This document shows positions 8,637 to 18,207 of a stretch of 64,000 nucleotides of DNA, in pieces. This DNA comes from Clostridium rhizosphaerae. Lineage in GTDB: Bacteria > Bacillota > Clostridia > Clostridiales > Clostridiaceae. The stretch's first letter is position 1. Each line of letters opens with the position of its first letter. The DNA lies in the NCBI RefSeq assembly GCF_016765585.1, contig NZ_JAESWC010000002.1, forward strand, positions 1,116,001 to 1,180,000. The letters run 5' to 3'. The notes under the pieces were generated by a model. The model ran no database searches. It saw only the letters and a list, made by a program, of their open reading frames with translations, and was not told the DNA's origin. The translations under genes and the position numbers were made by a program.

Positions 8637-9390
8637 GCGAACAAAAATAACCAAAGGCTGTGGTGTAAAGACCTTAGAGCCTTGTGTAGAAAATAATATT
8701 TTAATTTGATTGATAACTTTGCTCTCGGTCTTTACACCCAGCCTATATATCTTATACACAATTATAAGTATCTATATATTGATATTGGACTCACTCAATG
8801 ATTGTTTTTATAATTAAAACTATAGCCTTTATTAAAAGCTAGTAATGGCATTTTTATAATTCACCTATTTAAATATAAACCTATAAAAATATTTAAATAT
8901 TTACTTGAGCCATGCTGGTTTGCATTAGATTTGCTTTCTATAATATCAAAGAACATGCTTATATCAATACTATTATTAAACATCACAAACTTTTTAATGT
9001 TTAAACTATATATAATGCAATAAGGTTCTTACATTGTATATGATTAACTAGAGAACAACAAAAGTATTATATGGTTACCTTAAAGTATGTAGGGCAGTGC
9101 GGAAAATAATATATAAGATTAATTGAGTACTTTGCCCATGTTCTTGGTGAAGTGAAGTCATAAAAGTTAGAGCCTCTCTTCTGAGCTAACAGAAGGTAAA
9201 ATATGATATCAACATTTATTATAGAAACTTTACTTTAAAGATAGCAAAAGTTAAAGCGAATTCCCAGAGGCTCTTAGTTTTATGACTTCAAGAACCTTAG
9301 AACAGTAGCAAAGTAATCACTAAGCTTATATATTATTTACCACGAAAAGCTCTGCGGACTTTAAAGCAAAGCCTGCAAACATTTAGTTCG
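8637..9390. repeat. Composite palindromic repeat, copy A
   Basis: A 754-bp noncoding intergenic element with a related copy at 28909-29826. Three parts are visible. First, a short palindromic module Y (8637 to about 8770), whose 17-bp stem pairs 8656-8673 with 8727-8743 with one bulge. Second, an AT-rich core (about 8824-9018) containing TTTACTTGAGCCATGCTGG. Third, a long palindromic module X (about 9040-9390), whose roughly 100-nt arms are imperfect inverted repeats (shared pieces GAAAATAATAT, ACTTTGC, ATGTTCT, TAGAGCCTCT). The outer ends resemble each other (GCGAACAAA and, inverted, CGAACTAAA). It contains no open reading frame of note and no target duplication. It sits between the divergent tdk and rpmE genes. 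Confidence 0.85.
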
Positions 9391-9405
9391 GAAAATTATC
9401 AGATG

Positions 9406-9435
9406 TTGACTGTATATTATTCATTATGCTATAAT
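9406..9435 (+). promoter_or_regulatory. Sigma-A promoter for rpmE
   Basis: TTGACT at 9406-9411, an 18-bp spacer, and TATAAT at 9430-9435; the start codon of rpmE is 54 bp after the -10. It lies just outside the right end of repeat A. Confidence 0.75.
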
Positions 9436-9489
9436 ACACTAGTTGAGAATATGGATTTACATATTCATTAATCGAAAGAGGTGAAAAAT

Positions 9490-9699
9490 ATGAGAGAAGG
9501 CATACATCCAGAATACCACAATGATGCTGTGGTTAAGTGCGCATGTGGAAACACATTTACAACTGGTTCTGTTAAAAAAGAACTTAAAGTAGAAATATGC
9601 TCTAAATGCCATCCATTCTTTACTGGACGTCAAAAGATAGTTGACGTAGGTGGAAGAGTTGAGAAGTTTAGAAGAAAGTTCAATATAACAGAAGAATAA
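9490..9699 (+). CDS. rpmE: 50S ribosomal protein L31 (zinc-binding type)
   Basis: A 69-residue ribosomal protein L31. It is the zinc form: four cysteines are arranged as KCACGNTF and EICSKCHPF, the latter followed by the typical [18 protein letters not shown] tail. The start is ATG 9490 (MREGIHPEY), 6 nt after AGAGGTG; a GTG three codons upstream overlaps the ribosome site. It is the only plus-strand protein gene in the first 31 kb. It has its own promoter (9406-9435) and shares a bidirectional terminator with rho. Confidence 0.97.
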   Translation: MREGIHPEYHNDAVVKCACGNTFTTGSVKKELKVEICSKCHPFFTGRQKIVDVGGRVEKFRRKFNITEE

Positions 9700-9707
9700 T
9701 AAAAATA

Positions 9708-9736
9708 ATGGGAAAGGATTTACCTTTCCCATTTTT
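9708..9736. terminator. Bidirectional terminator between rpmE and rho
   Basis: A perfect 10-bp stem (ATGGGAAAGG at 9708-9717 with its complement at 9723-9732) followed by TTTT on the plus strand and an A/T-rich run on the other. The rho stop codon lies inside the loop, so both converging genes end here. Confidence 0.85.
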
Positions 9737-11204
9737 CTTTTCCATTATCTTTATTTAAAACATCAAGTTTTGTAAACATATCTAAAAATTCTATATTGCT
9801 TCTAGTTTTTGACATAAGAGCTATAAGCTTTTCTGTAACAGTATCTGCAGAATTGTCGTTGTACATAACTTTCCTTATATTGAAAGCAACCTCCTGTTCC
9901 TTAGATGATAAAAGCATATCTTCCCTTCTTGTTCCTGACTTGTATATATCAACAGCTGGGAAGATTCTTCTTTCCTGAAGCTTTCTATCCAAATGAACTT
10001 CCATGTTTCCTGTACCTTTGAATTCTTCGAATATCATATCATCCATTCTACTGCCTGTTTCTATAAGAGCAGTAGCAAGTATGGTTAAACTTCCGCCTTC
10101 CTCAATATTTCTAGCAGCTCCAAAGAACTTTTTAGGATTTATAAGTGCACCTGGATCTAAACCGCCTGAAAGAGTTCTTCCTGTTGGAGTTATTGTAAGA
10201 TTGTATGCTCTTGAAAGTCTAGTCAAACTATCAAGAAGTATAACTACATCCTGACCCTGTTCAATCATTCTTTTTGCTCTTTCAAGTACCATTTCTGCAA
10301 CCTTAGTATGATGATCTGGTTCTTCATCAAAGGTTGAATATATAACTTCTCCCTTAATAGAACGCTGCATATCTGTTACTTCTTCAGGCCTTTCATCAAT
10401 AAGCAATACTATTAATTTCACCTCAGGATGATTTTGTGCTATACTATTAGCTACTTTTTTAAGAAGCGTAGTTTTTCCTGCCTTTGGTGGAGCAACAATA
10501 ATACCTCTTTGTCCTTTTCCTATAGGAGATATAATATCCATAAGTCTAGAGGATAAATCTAAGGAACTTGTTTCTAGTTTTAATCTCTCCTCAGGGTATA
10601 TTGGAGTTAAAGTCTCAAAACGCTTTCTTCCAACAGCTTTCTCTGGATTTTCTCCATTAACACTTTGAACATATAATAAAGCCTTGAATTTTTCACCTTC
10701 CTTAGGTGTCCTTACCTTACCCTCAACCATATCACCAGTTCGGAGGTTAAACCTTCTTATTTGAGATGGTGAAACGTAAATATCATTTGGACCTGAAAGA
10801 TAATTTTGCCCTCTTAAAAAGCCAAAATTATTTTCAATTACATCTAAAACTCCTCTTGCTGTATCTGATTCATCAATCATTTCCCTAAGTCTTTCTCTTT
10901 TTTCTTCAACGGATAACCTTTCAGGCTCTGCTTCTGTTTTTAATTCTGATACATTACTAGAAGCTTTAACTGTATCTTCTTTAATTGTATTAACTAGAGT
11001 ATTCTCTTTATTTTCATCAGCTTTTTTAGGTGTGATTTTTTCTCTTAGTATCACTCCATCTCTCTGTATGGAAACTGGAGAAACCCGTTTAACTTCTTCA
11101 ATTAATTCTGCTTTCTTAAACTTTGATATATTTTTTACTCCAAGCTCTTTAGCTAATTCTCTAAGCTCAGTTAGAGTCATATTGTCATAATCTGTGTTCG
11201 GCAA
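9720..11204 (-). CDS. rho: Transcription termination factor Rho
   Basis: A 494-residue hexameric RNA helicase that ends Rho-dependent transcripts. The N-terminal Rho domain ([19 protein letters not shown]) is followed by a charged linker (about 60-115), then the cold-shock RNA-binding domain and the RecA-like motor with Walker [12 protein letters not shown] and Walker [11 protein letters not shown] choose TTG 11204 since GGAGGTG lies 6 nt ahead; the alternative ATG at 11180 has no ribosome site. It terminates at the hairpin shared with rpmE. Confidence 0.96.
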   Translation of the reverse strand: MPNTDYDNMTLTELRELAKELGVKNISKFKKAELIEEVKRVSPVSIQRDGVILREKITPKKADENKENTLVNTIKEDTVKASSNVSELKTEAEPERLSVEEKRERLREMIDESDTARGVLDVIENNFGFLRGQNYLSGPNDIYVSPSQIRRFNLRTGDMVEGKVRTPKEGEKFKALLYVQSVNGENPEKAVGRKRFETLTPIYPEERLKLETSSLDLSSRLMDIISPIGKGQRGIIVAPPKAGKTTLLKKVANSIAQNHPEVKLIVLLIDERPEEVTDMQRSIKGEVIYSTFDEEPDHHTKVAEMVLERAKRMIEQGQDVVILLDSLTRLSRAYNLTITPTGRTLSGGLDPGALINPKKFFGAARNIEEGGSLTILATALIETGSRMDDMIFEEFKGTGNMEVHLDRKLQERRIFPAVDIYKSGTRREDMLLSSKEQEVAFNIRKVMYNDNSADTVTEKLIALMSKTRSNIEFLDMFTKLDVLNKDNGKEKWER

Positions 11205-11371
11205 ATAATGCACCTCCAAATATTCATTTGTATATTAAAAAAATTGGGGAATTTACTTATAAGGAAAAAATTGAAATGTGATACTTCATACATTATATAC
11301 TAATTTATATTTTTAATCCACATTATTTCTAAAAATATACAGTTATATGTTTTATCTATATAAAAAATAAA

Positions 11372-11391
11372 GAGTGAATTTCTTTTCACTC
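11372..11391 (-). terminator. Terminator of the 114-residue hypothetical gene
   Basis: A 7-bp stem GAGTGAA/TTCACTC (11372-11378 with 11385-11391) overlapping the stop codon, then TTTATTTTTTATA on the minus strand. It separates the gene from rho, which therefore needs its own promoter in 11205-11371. Confidence 0.75.
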
Positions 11392-11734
11392 ATATCATAG
11401 CCCAGCTATCTCTATTTATTTCATTAAATTTACTTATTCTTTGTAAAACCTTAAACTTATTTCCCATATAAAATAATGGTATGCCTAAAACTTCACAGCC
11501 GCCAATCATCATTTCTCTATTCAGTATATCGTTTATACTATAAAAATAGTTATGCTCTTCCCCACAAAGAGGGCATTTTATTCTTATATTAACTTCCTTA
11601 TTTCTATTTAGGCTTATCTTAAAACCCGAAAACTTTTTATTTAAATTTTCAAGTTCAAATATTGAGATATCTTTTATATCGTATTGTCCCAAAGTATTTT
11701 TTAACGCAAAACTTATATCTGTATTAAGCAGCAC
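11390..11734 (-). CDS. Hypothetical protein with one CxxC knuckle
   Basis: 114 residues, not recognised. A central CPLCGEEHNYFYSI stretch looks like half of a zinc ribbon; a second CxxC is absent, only one more Cys (GGCEVLG) follows, so metal binding may need a dimer. There is no membrane segment or signal peptide. The GTG start at 11734 is fixed by a strong AAGGAGGG site. The gene has its own terminator and sits between pyrG and rho. No function is proposed. Confidence 0.7.
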   Translation of the reverse strand: MLLNTDISFALKNTLGQYDIKDISIFELENLNKKFSGFKISLNRNKEVNIRIKCPLCGEEHNYFYSINDILNREMMIGGCEVLGIPLFYMGNKFKVLQRISKFNEINRDSWAMI

Positions 11735-11863
11735 TTTAAACCCTCCTTTATATTTATAGAGGTTATATTATTTTCTTAATTAAATAATTCTATTAAATTC
11801 AATAAAATCCTTCAAAAAAAATGATATTTTTTGTCTAAAACTAATAATTTAATTCGACAAAAT

Positions 11864-11885
11864 AAAGAACCCCTTGCGGGATTCT

Positions 11886-11887
<2 letters not shown>
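11864..11887 (-). terminator. Intrinsic terminator of pyrG
   Basis: Stem AAAGAA/TTCTTT with an inner CCC/GGG pairing (11864-11887) around a short TTGC loop, followed on the minus strand by TTATTTTG. It overlaps the pyrG stop codon. Confidence 0.7.
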
Positions 11888-13502
<1,615 letters not shown>

Positions 13503-13563
13503 CTACTCTAAAGTTAAAAACTTTAAAGCAGTATTCACCCCCTAAATTTTTTTGATAAATATA

Positions 13564-13592
13564 TTGACAGGACTAGTTCAGTGTATTATAAT
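13564..13592 (+). promoter_or_regulatory. Perfect-consensus sigma-A promoter pointing away from pyrG
   Basis: TTGACA at 13564-13569, exactly 17 bp, TATAAT at 13587-13592. No protein gene lies in this direction. The -10 sits in the self-complementary TATTATAATA, so a minus-strand -10 for pyrG could overlap it. Confidence 0.65.
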
Positions 13593-13598
13593 AAAAAT

Positions 13599-13685
13599 TA
13601 CCCTATAAAATAAAATGGGTGTATTGTTTTCTAAAACACTATACTATAATAGCATACATTATCTTGTTATGCTATATATTTTTTT
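13599..13685 (+). ncRNA. Candidate small RNA upstream of pyrG
   Basis: About 87 nt between the predicted start of the consensus promoter at 13564-13592 and an intrinsic terminator. The terminator is the stem ATAGCATA/TATGCTAT (13649-13656 with 13668-13675) followed by a T7 run at 13679-13685. A weak upstream stem can form between ACCC and GGGT. The RNA would be transcribed opposite to both neighbours, with no protein start preceded by a ribosome site. This is inference from promoter plus terminator only. Confidence 0.4.
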
Positions 13686-13725
13686 GTTATTTTTAAAAAA
13701 TATACTCCTTATTATAAATAGTCCT

Positions 13726-14034
13726 TTATTCTGTAGTCTTATCTATTATTCCCTCTGCTTCAAAATACATATCTCTAAAAGACTTATTTACAAAAAATTT
13801 TTCTTCTGCCTTTTTTATATTATAGTTTATAGTTTTTTTACTTTCTATACTAAAATCCCTTTGAATATTATTAACATCGGTGCATCTGTATTTTTTCAAA
13901 AGCAAAAACAAAAGATATTTACATTCTCTATCTCTTAAAATTTTAAATATCTCATTTTCATTAATTCCCTTAATATCACATATAACCTGAAGTATTTTTA
14001 TATATTTGTCCTCTTTTTTAAGAAAAGCATCCAT
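13726..14034 (-). CDS. Hypothetical protein, possibly DnaA domain IV-like
   Basis: 102 residues, basic and all-helical by eye. The C-terminal half (KYLLFLLLKKYRC, then KKTINYNIKKAEEKF) is spaced like the DNA-binding domain IV of DnaA, where a helix-turn-helix is followed by a TVxxAxxKI-type helix. The resemblance is weak and no AAA+ part is present. ATG 14034 has an AGAGGGAA site. It lies 96 bp downstream of the sigma-54 activator on the same strand. DNA binding is a guess. Confidence 0.6.
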   Translation of the reverse strand: MDAFLKKEDKYIKILQVICDIKGINENEIFKILRDRECKYLLFLLLKKYRCTDVNNIQRDFSIESKKTINYNIKKAEEKFFVNKSFRDMYFEAEGIIDKTTE

Positions 14035-14129
14035 ATTATTTCCCTCTATTCTATAATTAAATTATTTTAATTATAGTCACATAAGGCAAACTTTAAACAC
14101 AGTAATTAACTTAAATCAATCCACACTAA

Positions 14130-15092
14130 TTATTGCTTTATATTTAGTCTTTTCATCTTACTCTGAAGTGTTTGTCTTGGAATTTCTAAAAGTTCTGCTG
14201 CCTTTGAAACATTTGATTTTCCTGCTGCTAAGGCCTCTATTATACATGACCTTTCAAACTCATCCATTCTGTCATTCAATGACTTTATCTTATTAATGTT
14301 TTTAAATCCACTATTTCTTAAATCATGAATAGTTATGTCTCCCTGTTTTTTGAAATTAAAAATCCCCTCTATAACATGCTCAAGTTCTCTTATATTTCCA
14401 TCCCAATTCGAGAAAACAAGTGTTTCTAAAGCTTCATCTTCAATATTATTTATATTTGCACAAAAGTTCTTATTAAACTTATTTATAAAACACTTAATTA
14501 AATGAGGTATGTCTTCCTTTCTATCTCTTAAAGGAGGTACGTCTATCCTGACTACATTTAATCTATAATATAAGTCTTTTCTAAGGAGTCCTTTTTCTAA
14601 CAAGTGTTCTGGATATTCATTTAAAGAAACTATAACCTTTACATCAACTTTCTTATCAAAACTATCTCCTACCCTAGATACCACTTTTTCCTGCAAAACT
14701 CTTAATATTTTCCCCTGAAGTTCAAAAGGCATAGAATTTAATTCATCTAAATACAAAGTTCCTGTGTGAGCAAGCTCAAAAAGTCCTTTTTTATCTTCTG
14801 CACCCGTAAAACTTCCCTTAATTGTGCCAAATAAAATGCTCTCTAACAACCCTAACGGTATAGCAGCACAGTTTTGAACTATAAAAGGATTATTAGATCT
14901 CGAAGATGAATTATGTATGCTTTGCACAAATAATTCCTTTCCAGTACCAGTTTCTCCAAAAATAAGTACCGGCGATAAAGTTTGTGATGCTTTTTGAGCC
15001 TTATTTATGCAAGACCTCAAATTATCAGATACTCCAATAATATCATCGAAGCAGTATTTTGCTTTTCCCCAATTTGTCATACTTTCCCCCAT
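14130..15092 (-). CDS. Sigma-54-dependent transcriptional activator lacking a sensory domain
   Basis: 320 residues. The AAA+ domain covers about 15-245 with Walker A GETGTGKE, the sigma-54 contact loop GSFTGA (usually GAFTGA), Walker B GTLYLDELNSM and the arginine-finger region RDRKEDIPHL. A Fis-type helix-turn-helix ends the protein (AAELLEIPRQTLQSKMKRL). Only about 15 residues precede the AAA+ core, so there is no receiver, PAS or GAF domain. Control must come from a partner, expression level or direct ligand. The start is uncertain: ATG 15092 has no ribosome site, while ATG 15080 follows GGGGGA. Its targets are unknown, and I saw no clear -24/-12 promoter nearby. Confidence 0.88.
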   Translation of the reverse strand: MGESMTNWGKAKYCFDDIIGVSDNLRSCINKAQKASQTLSPVLIFGETGTGKELFVQSIHNSSSRSNNPFIVQNCAAIPLGLLESILFGTIKGSFTGAEDKKGLFELAHTGTLYLDELNSMPFELQGKILRVLQEKVVSRVGDSFDKKVDVKVIVSLNEYPEHLLEKGLLRKDLYYRLNVVRIDVPPLRDRKEDIPHLIKCFINKFNKNFCANINNIEDEALETLVFSNWDGNIRELEHVIEGIFNFKKQGDITIHDLRNSGFKNINKIKSLNDRMDEFERSCIIEALAAGKSNVSKAAELLEIPRQTLQSKMKRLNIKQ

Positions 15093-15107
15093 ATTTATTT
15101 TTTATCT

Positions 15108-15144
15108 AAAAACCTTCAAAGATTAACAATCCTTGAAGGTTTTT
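15108..15144. terminator. Terminator between ywiB and the sigma-54 activator
   Basis: A 12-bp stem (AAAAACCTTCAA at 15108-15119 with 15133-15144), A-rich on one side and T-rich on the other, so it can act in either direction. It ends the ddl-ywiB transcript. Confidence 0.8.
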
Positions 15145-15155
15145 AGATTTTCACA

Positions 15156-15569
15156 TTATGCTTTTATATTAACTTTTAATATTGTATTTTGAGGATTCTG
15201 ACCAGCAATAGTTAAGTTATAATTTATTGCTACATCCCCGCCATTTTCATCTAAATTTACAGTTAAATCTTTAGTTTCAATTTTCATTTCCATTACTCCA
15301 TAAGGAGTATTGTATAAAATTAAATCCTTGGCATACTTCTTAAATCTCATTTCTGTAGCAGTTGTACCTTCCCTCGATAATAAAAGAGAATCCGGCATAA
15401 CCTTTAACGTAGTAGTTGTGCCTTCCATACCAGATAATTCAGTCTCATTATAAACTGCATAATAAAAATTATCTTCCTTATAAAATTCTCCCGGAGTAAC
15501 AACTTCTATAGCACTTTCATCAGAATCTGTTTGTTTGCTTGTTACACTAATTATAGCCTTTTTTCTCAT
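15156..15569 (-). CDS. DUF1934 family protein (YwiB-like)
   Basis: 137 residues of the DUF1934/YwiB family, a small beta-barrel (calycin-like) protein of unknown function. The composition fits: alternating beta strands, no membrane segment, ending in a TILKVNIKA strand. I use ATG 15569 (MRKKAIISV), 6 nt after GGAGTG; a GTG three codons upstream overlaps that site. It lies 29 bp downstream of ddl and ends at a strong terminator, so it is the last gene of a ddl transcript. Confidence 0.8.
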   Translation of the reverse strand: MRKKAIISVTSKQTDSDESAIEVVTPGEFYKEDNFYYAVYNETELSGMEGTTTTLKVMPDSLLLSREGTTATEMRFKKYAKDLILYNTPYGVMEMKIETKDLTVNLDENGGDVAINYNLTIAGQNPQNTILKVNIKA

Positions 15570-15598
15570 GCTTATCACTCCAAATTTTTTATTACCCT

Positions 15599-16630
15599 TT
15601 AATTATTATTTCTTTCTACAGCAAGCTCTATAAGTTCATGTATAAGTTGTACATAAGTTTTACCAGCGGCCTGCCACATCTTAGGATACATACTTATCTT
15701 AGTAAAACCCGGTATTGTATTCACTTCATTTAGATAAATTTCCTCAGTATCCTTATCAATTAAAAAATCTACTCTTGCCATTCCTGAACAATCAAGTATT
15801 TTATATATTCTAACTGCTATACTTTTTATTAATTCAAGCTTTTTATCACTTAATGCTGCAGGAATTAATAATTTAGAGGCTTCATTTTGATATTTAGCTT
15901 CATAATCATAAAATTCCTTTGCAGGTACTATTTCCCCTGGAACTCCTGCTTCTGGATAGTCATTTCCAAGCACAGCAACCTCAACTTCTCTAGCATTTAT
16001 TCCTCTCTCAACAAGTACCTTTCTATCATACCTTAAGGCCTCTTCTAAACCAGCCTTTAGCTCCTCTTTATTATGTGCTTTTGTTATACCAACAGAGGAG
16101 CCACTGTTTGAGGGTTTAATAAATATTGGATAAGGTAAACTTATTTGAATTTTATCTATTATTTGTTCGCTGTTTTCTTTATACTCATAGTTATTTACTA
16201 CCACATATTCAGCTTGTTTAATATCAAACTTTTCAAGCAGATACTTAGTATAAATCTTGTCCATACATACTGCTGAAGACATTACCCCTGGTCCAACACA
16301 AGGCAAATTTAATAACTTGCATAATCCTTGAATTGTTCCATCTTCTCCATACAATCCATGAAGAACGGGAAACACTACATCTACTTCTTTATTAAATAAC
16401 ACCTTTTGTCCTTCAGGAGTTTTATAGTACTCATCCTTCTCCCATTTACCACTTTCAATTTTATCAATACTTCCAGTATATTCAAACCATTTTCCATCTT
16501 TAGTTATTCCTATTGGATACACATCATACTTAGCAGCATCTATATTTCTTAGAACTGATGCGGCTGATACCCTGGAAACCTCATGTTCTGTAGATTGACC
16601 TCCAAAAAGTACTGCAACTTTTTTCTTCAT
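15599..16630 (-). CDS. ddl: D-alanine--D-alanine ligase
   Basis: A 343-residue ATP-grasp ligase that makes the D-Ala-D-Ala dipeptide for peptidoglycan. The N-terminal signature is VLFGGQSTEHEVSRVSA, the ATP-grasp lid is FIKPSNSGSSVGI, and the metal/active site is MARVDFLIDKDTEEIYLNEVNT. All are intact, with no sign of a D-Ala-D-Lac variant that I can judge. The start is ATG 16630 after AAGGAGCGAGG; an upstream in-frame ATG would extend it by ten residues without a site. It follows ypeB, from which it is separated by a hairpin. Confidence 0.95.
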   Translation of the reverse strand: MKKKVAVLFGGQSTEHEVSRVSAASVLRNIDAAKYDVYPIGITKDGKWFEYTGSIDKIESGKWEKDEYYKTPEGQKVLFNKEVDVVFPVLHGLYGEDGTIQGLCKLLNLPCVGPGVMSSAVCMDKIYTKYLLEKFDIKQAEYVVVNNYEYKENSEQIIDKIQISLPYPIFIKPSNSGSSVGITKAHNKEELKAGLEEALRYDRKVLVERGINAREVEVAVLGNDYPEAGVPGEIVPAKEFYDYEAKYQNEASKLLIPAALSDKKLELIKSIAVRIYKILDCSGMARVDFLIDKDTEEIYLNEVNTIPGFTKISMYPKMWQAAGKTYVQLIHELIELAVERNNN

Positions 16631-16688
16631 TATACCTCGCTCCTTAAAGTGCTTAAACAAATTTTACATTATTATTATATCACTAAAT

Positions 16689-16713
16689 AAGTAGATTGCG
16701 AAGCAATCTACTT
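16689..16713 (-). terminator. Hairpin after ypeB
   Basis: Perfect 11-bp stem AAGTAGATTGC/GCAATCTACTT (16689-16699 with 16703-16713) and a 3-nt loop, just past the ypeB stop. The T tail is short (TTATTTAG on the minus strand). Confidence 0.65.
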
Positions 16714-16716
16714 AAA

Positions 16717-18090
16717 CTACATAGTGAGTTCTCCATTAGGAGTATTAATAATTTGAATAATTCTTTGTTCAAAGCCTGTCTGCGCGTTAATATAAATTAT
16801 ATATTTGTCTTCTTTATAACTTCCCGCAAATTCATAGCACAAAACTTCCTTATTAGTTTCTGTTGGTATAATAGCTAGCCTAACTGTAGAAACATTTAAC
16901 CTTTTACTTACCTTACCTTGAGCATCGCTTTGTGAAATCTTTGGAGTTTCGATCTTTCTATTATCATCATGAGCTACCAAGTACTTCTCAGATTCTATTC
17001 CAATTATGCTTCCATCATCCAAAGCCACCTTTAGCTTTATTTGATCCGGATAAACAACTATGTTATCCTGCTTATATATATAGCTTATAATTGCTGTATT
17101 GTCATATCTTAAGCTGTATGTAGAAATCATGTTTTTGTATCCTAAGTTTTCCAGATATTTTACCCCTATATCTATCGCTTTATTTTTGTCTATAGTTGGG
17201 TTATTTATAAGCCTATTATCTAATAAATAAACTATCTTTCCTCCGTTCTTACCTACTTCACAGGTTACAATATTTTCTTTTTGGTTTCTTCCTTTAATTG
17301 TAACATTAAATCTATAAGAAGGTATTCTTGTCTTTCCATCACTTGTAAGATTGTCGATTTTCTCTATCCTGTCCTTACCTATTGCTTTAGTCACAACTTC
17401 CTGCGCTTGATTTAATGTAACCTCATTTTGAGATAATACTTTAGGTTTTATATCAAGAACATTATCTGAGAATGGGCCATCATAGATAAGTGAAGGATAT
17501 TGAGCAATTTGCTTTTGTATGGATATAAATTGAGTACTAATGTTTTGTTCTTCATTTCCTCTAGCAAAAACACCACTGGCCTTTTGTCTTATCTCTCCCC
17601 ATTTTACTCTTCCTTCATTTATATCTGCTAAAACATTATTCAATTCAGCCACCAAAGAAGAAGATTGATTTTTAAGCTTATCAATATTTCCATATTCCGT
17701 GTCTGTCAAATCTCTTCCTTCTGTTGATGCCTTTGCAAGACTGTAACAAAAATCTCCAACCTGAGCTAAAAATTTGCTTGTGTTATCAATATTCTGCTGA
17801 GGGATAGGTAAAGAATGAAGCTTATCATTTGCCATAGCACTATGCCTGAAAATTTCTTCAAAGGTTACAATTTTCTGTTCTCTAGAACCTGTAACAGCAG
17901 CTTTTCCTAAATTCACTTTTATATTGTCAACTGCTGTTATAAGTTCATACATATTTTTACTGTATTCACCCTGAAGGTAATTTCTATAATCTGTTCTTTC
18001 TAAAGTCATTAGAACTGCAAATGTAGTTGAGAATACTACAATAAGCGTTACAGCTATAGTATATATAATTCTTTTTTTAGTCATCTGCAT
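16717..18090 (-). CDS. ypeB: Spore germination/cortex protein YpeB
   Basis: A 457-residue spore protein. One N-terminal membrane helix (about residues 9-30) anchors a large domain with YpeB-specific helices (RTDYRNYLQGEYSKNMYEL) and C-terminal PepSY-like repeats. In Bacillus YpeB stabilises and restrains the cortex-lytic enzyme SleB and is encoded next to it. Here no sleB is adjacent: spoIIR is upstream and ddl downstream. A possible sigma-G promoter (GTATA, 18 bp, AATACTA) lies at 18140-18169, matching forespore expression. Confidence 0.9.
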   Translation of the reverse strand: MQMTKKRIIYTIAVTLIVVFSTTFAVLMTLERTDYRNYLQGEYSKNMYELITAVDNIKVNLGKAAVTGSREQKIVTFEEIFRHSAMANDKLHSLPIPQQNIDNTSKFLAQVGDFCYSLAKASTEGRDLTDTEYGNIDKLKNQSSSLVAELNNVLADINEGRVKWGEIRQKASGVFARGNEEQNISTQFISIQKQIAQYPSLIYDGPFSDNVLDIKPKVLSQNEVTLNQAQEVVTKAIGKDRIEKIDNLTSDGKTRIPSYRFNVTIKGRNQKENIVTCEVGKNGGKIVYLLDNRLINNPTIDKNKAIDIGVKYLENLGYKNMISTYSLRYDNTAIISYIYKQDNIVVYPDQIKLKVALDDGSIIGIESEKYLVAHDDNRKIETPKISQSDAQGKVSKRLNVSTVRLAIIPTETNKEVLCYEFAGSYKEDKYIIYINAQTGFEQRIIQIINTPNGELTM

Positions 18091-18139
18091 AAATTAATCC
18101 TACCTCCTAAAAGCTGCTTTATTTCAAAATATCTTTTTA

Positions 18140-18169
18140 TAGTATTTGTAGTTATATTTCTACTTATAC
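18140..18169 (-). promoter_or_regulatory. Possible sigma-G promoter of ypeB
   Basis: GTATA at 18165-18169, an 18-bp spacer and AATACTA at 18140-18146 on the minus strand. It deviates from the sigma-G -10 (CATnnTA) at one base. Placement about 50 bp before ypeB fits. Confidence 0.3.
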
Positions 18170-18180
18170 CAAAAAATAAA

Positions 18181-18204
18181 AACCCGACTAAAATATGTCG
18201 GGTT
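18181..18204 (-). terminator. Terminator of spoIIR
   Basis: 8-bp stem AACCCGAC/GTCGGGTT (18181-18188 with 18197-18204), then TTTATTTTTTGG on the minus strand, directly after the spoIIR stop. Confidence 0.85.
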
Positions 18205-18207
18205 AAA

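Noticed and set aside
8637-9390. Repeat A as an insertion sequence or prophage attachment site
   Set aside because: No transposase or integrase and no target duplication (flanks tacatt and gaaaat differ); left as an unclassified repeat.
9457-9732. Minus-strand frame opposite rpmE
   Set aside because: Fully antisense to a certain ribosomal protein gene.
13615-13938. Plus-strand open frame of 107 codons after the consensus promoter
   Set aside because: It has no ribosome site, runs through an intrinsic terminator and is antisense to the gene at 13726-14034; composition is that of a shadow frame.
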